Source: JBDSEG01 sp039920165
Lineage (GTDB): Bacteria > Pseudomonadota > Gammaproteobacteria > Burkholderiales > Burkholderiaceae_C
Assembly: GCA_039920165.1 (NCBI GenBank)
Contig: JBDSEG010000277.1
Span: 1 to 32,705, forward strand
Length of the DNA: 32,705 nucleotides
Reading direction: 5' to 3'
The notes beneath the pieces are model-generated. The model searched no databases. It was not told where the DNA came from and saw nothing but the letters and a program-made list of their open reading frames with translations. Positions 31,748 to 32,705 of this stretch are shown here, in pieces. A program made the translations under genes and the position numbers. Positions within the stretch are counted from its first letter, which is position 1, and every line of letters begins with the position of its first letter.

Positions 31748-32705
31748 ATGAAGATGAAGATCAAGACCGCACTCCAGCTGATCGCTGCCGCCGTATGTAC
31801 GCTGGCCGGTGCCGCGCAGGCCGAGGACATCAAGCTGCGCATCGCCTCGGGCCACCCGACGGCCAACACCTACGTGGCGCTGATGCAGAGTTTCTTCGTT
31901 CCCGAGGTCACCAAGCGGGTGGCGGCGCGCACCTCGCACAAGGTCGATTTCATCGAGGGCTACGGCGGCTCGATGGTCAAGACCGCCGATACCCTGGAAG
32001 GGGTGCAGTCCGGGATCATCGACATCGGCGGCTACAACTTCGGCTTCGAGCCGTCGAACCTGCCGTTGCACGCATTCCAGGTGATGCTGCCGTTCGGCAC
32101 CATGAGCCCGGTCGAAAGCGTGAAGATCGCGCGCACCGTGTACGACAAGGTGCCGTACATGAGCAAGGTGCTCGAGGACAAGTTCAACCAGCGCCTGATC
32201 GCCCTCATCGCCGACACCGGCTACAACATCGGCACCACCTTCGAGTGGAACAACGTGGCCGACCTGAAGGGCCGCAAGATCGCCGGCGCCGGCCTCAACC
32301 TCAAGTGGCTGGAATTTGCCGGCGCGACCGCCGTGCAGTCGGCGCTGCCCGAGGCCTACACCTCGATGCAGACGGGTGTCTACAACGGCTGGATCATGTT
32401 CCCCTCGGGCTGGGTCAACTTCAAGCTGACCGAGGTCGCCAAGTACTACACCGAGGTCGGCTTCGGCGCGATCACCTGGCACGGCCTGACGATGAACAAG
32501 GCCCGCTTCGCCCGCCTGCCCAAGGAAGTGCAGGACATCGTGCTCGAGGTCGGGCGCGAATACGAGGCGATGACCGGCAAGGTCAACGAAGAGAACTATC
32601 CGAAGCAGATGGCCGAGCTGACCCGCGTCGGCGCGGTGGTGAAAAAGGTGCCCGACAGCGTCCGCCTCGAGTGGGCCAAGTCGCTCACCAACTGGCCGCA
32701 GGAAC
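31748..32705 (+). CDS. TRAP transporter solute-binding protein, DctP family (3' end cut by window edge)
   Basis: At least 319 residues are visible; the frame runs off the window without a stop. An N-terminal signal peptide (KTALQLIAAAVCTLAGAAQA, cleavage near residue 25) precedes the mature start EDIKLRIASGHP. Family segments include DTLEGVQSGIIDIG, LPEAYTSMQTGVYNGW and ITWHGLTMNKARF. It captures an organic acid in the periplasm for a TRAP permease, which probably lies beyond the window. The arginine that usually binds the ligand carboxylate (KxRV in C4-dicarboxylate proteins) is not found at the expected place; the segment reads LKGRKIAGAGLNLKW. GGAG lies 8 nt upstream of the ATG. Confidence 0.9.
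   Translation, partial: MKMKIKTALQLIAAAVCTLAGAAQAEDIKLRIASGHPTANTYVALMQSFFVPEVTKRVAARTSHKVDFIEGYGGSMVKTADTLEGVQSGIIDIGGYNFGFEPSNLPLHAFQVMLPFGTMSPVESVKIARTVYDKVPYMSKVLEDKFNQRLIALIADTGYNIGTTFEWNNVADLKGRKIAGAGLNLKWLEFAGATAVQSALPEAYTSMQTGVYNGWIMFPSGWVNFKLTEVAKYYTEVGFGAITWHGLTMNKARFARLPKEVQDIVLEVGREYEAMTGKVNEENYPKQMAELTRVGAVVKKVPDSVRLEWAKSLTNWPQE

Overview
The window is GC-rich (roughly two thirds G+C), gene-dense DNA that looks like a betaproteobacterial chromosome. Three things suggest this. The order polA | DUF2782 - thrB - (start of a probable BPSS1780-type gene) and DUF3460 - scpA are recurrent betaproteobacterial neighbourhoods. The ribB gene is the RibBX variant with a degenerate RibA domain. 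An intergenic hairpin-rich repeat encodes the spurious 'MSLARPPEGA' peptide typical of Burkholderiales. No rRNA, tRNA, CRISPR array or intact transposase was seen. A precise genus cannot be given.

Layout. 1-1349 (minus): DUF2782 and homoserine kinase genes, leading into a third gene cut by the window edge. 1407-4163 (plus): DNA polymerase I. 4176-5888 (plus): an accessory patch with a Phd/VapB antitoxin, a PIN toxin and a membrane-anchored Mrr-type nuclease, preceded by 16-bp-period operator-like repeats. 5896-7128 (minus): scpA and a DUF3460 gene, separated by a hairpin-rich spacer. 7183-11917 (plus): a BamE-like lipoprotein and three redox or envelope genes (a VTT-membrane-domain/flavin-disulfide-reductase fusion, a DUF3047 protein and a SelD-N-terminus-like NADH dehydrogenase). 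11945-14436 (minus): ybgC-tolQ-tolR-tolA, without tolB-pal. 14480-17308 (minus): a sulfur cassette with a TsuA/YeeE-type transporter, cytochrome c and flavocytochrome c sulfide dehydrogenase flavoprotein. 17353-23539 (minus): an ABC exporter, ccdAB, thyA, ribE, ribBX, ribH and nusB. 23624-25030 (plus): an unrecognised 468-residue protein. 25116-29565 (minus): an AttEFGH-like ABC system (LolD-type ATPase, FtsX-type permease, secreted CrtC/AttH-like protein). 29764-32705 (plus): a VOC protein, two gene remnants joined head to tail (5' end of an SDR gene, 3' end of a hydroxyisobutyrate-dehydrogenase-like gene), a quinone oxidoreductase and a truncated TRAP solute-binding gene.

How the genes work together. 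Housekeeping modules (replication/repair, chromosome condensation, cell-envelope Tol motor, riboflavin and dTMP synthesis) are interrupted by mobile or variable pieces: two toxin-antitoxin loci, a restriction-like nuclease, two copies of a long dispersed palindrome (19517-19615 and 28748-28868) and a deletion scar at about 30430. The fcc/TsuA cassette suggests capacity to import and oxidise reduced sulfur. I see no single clearly new multi-gene system. The best candidates for novelty are the orphan 468-residue protein, the VTT-reductase cluster, the nuclease/TA patch after polA, and the two-gene scar.
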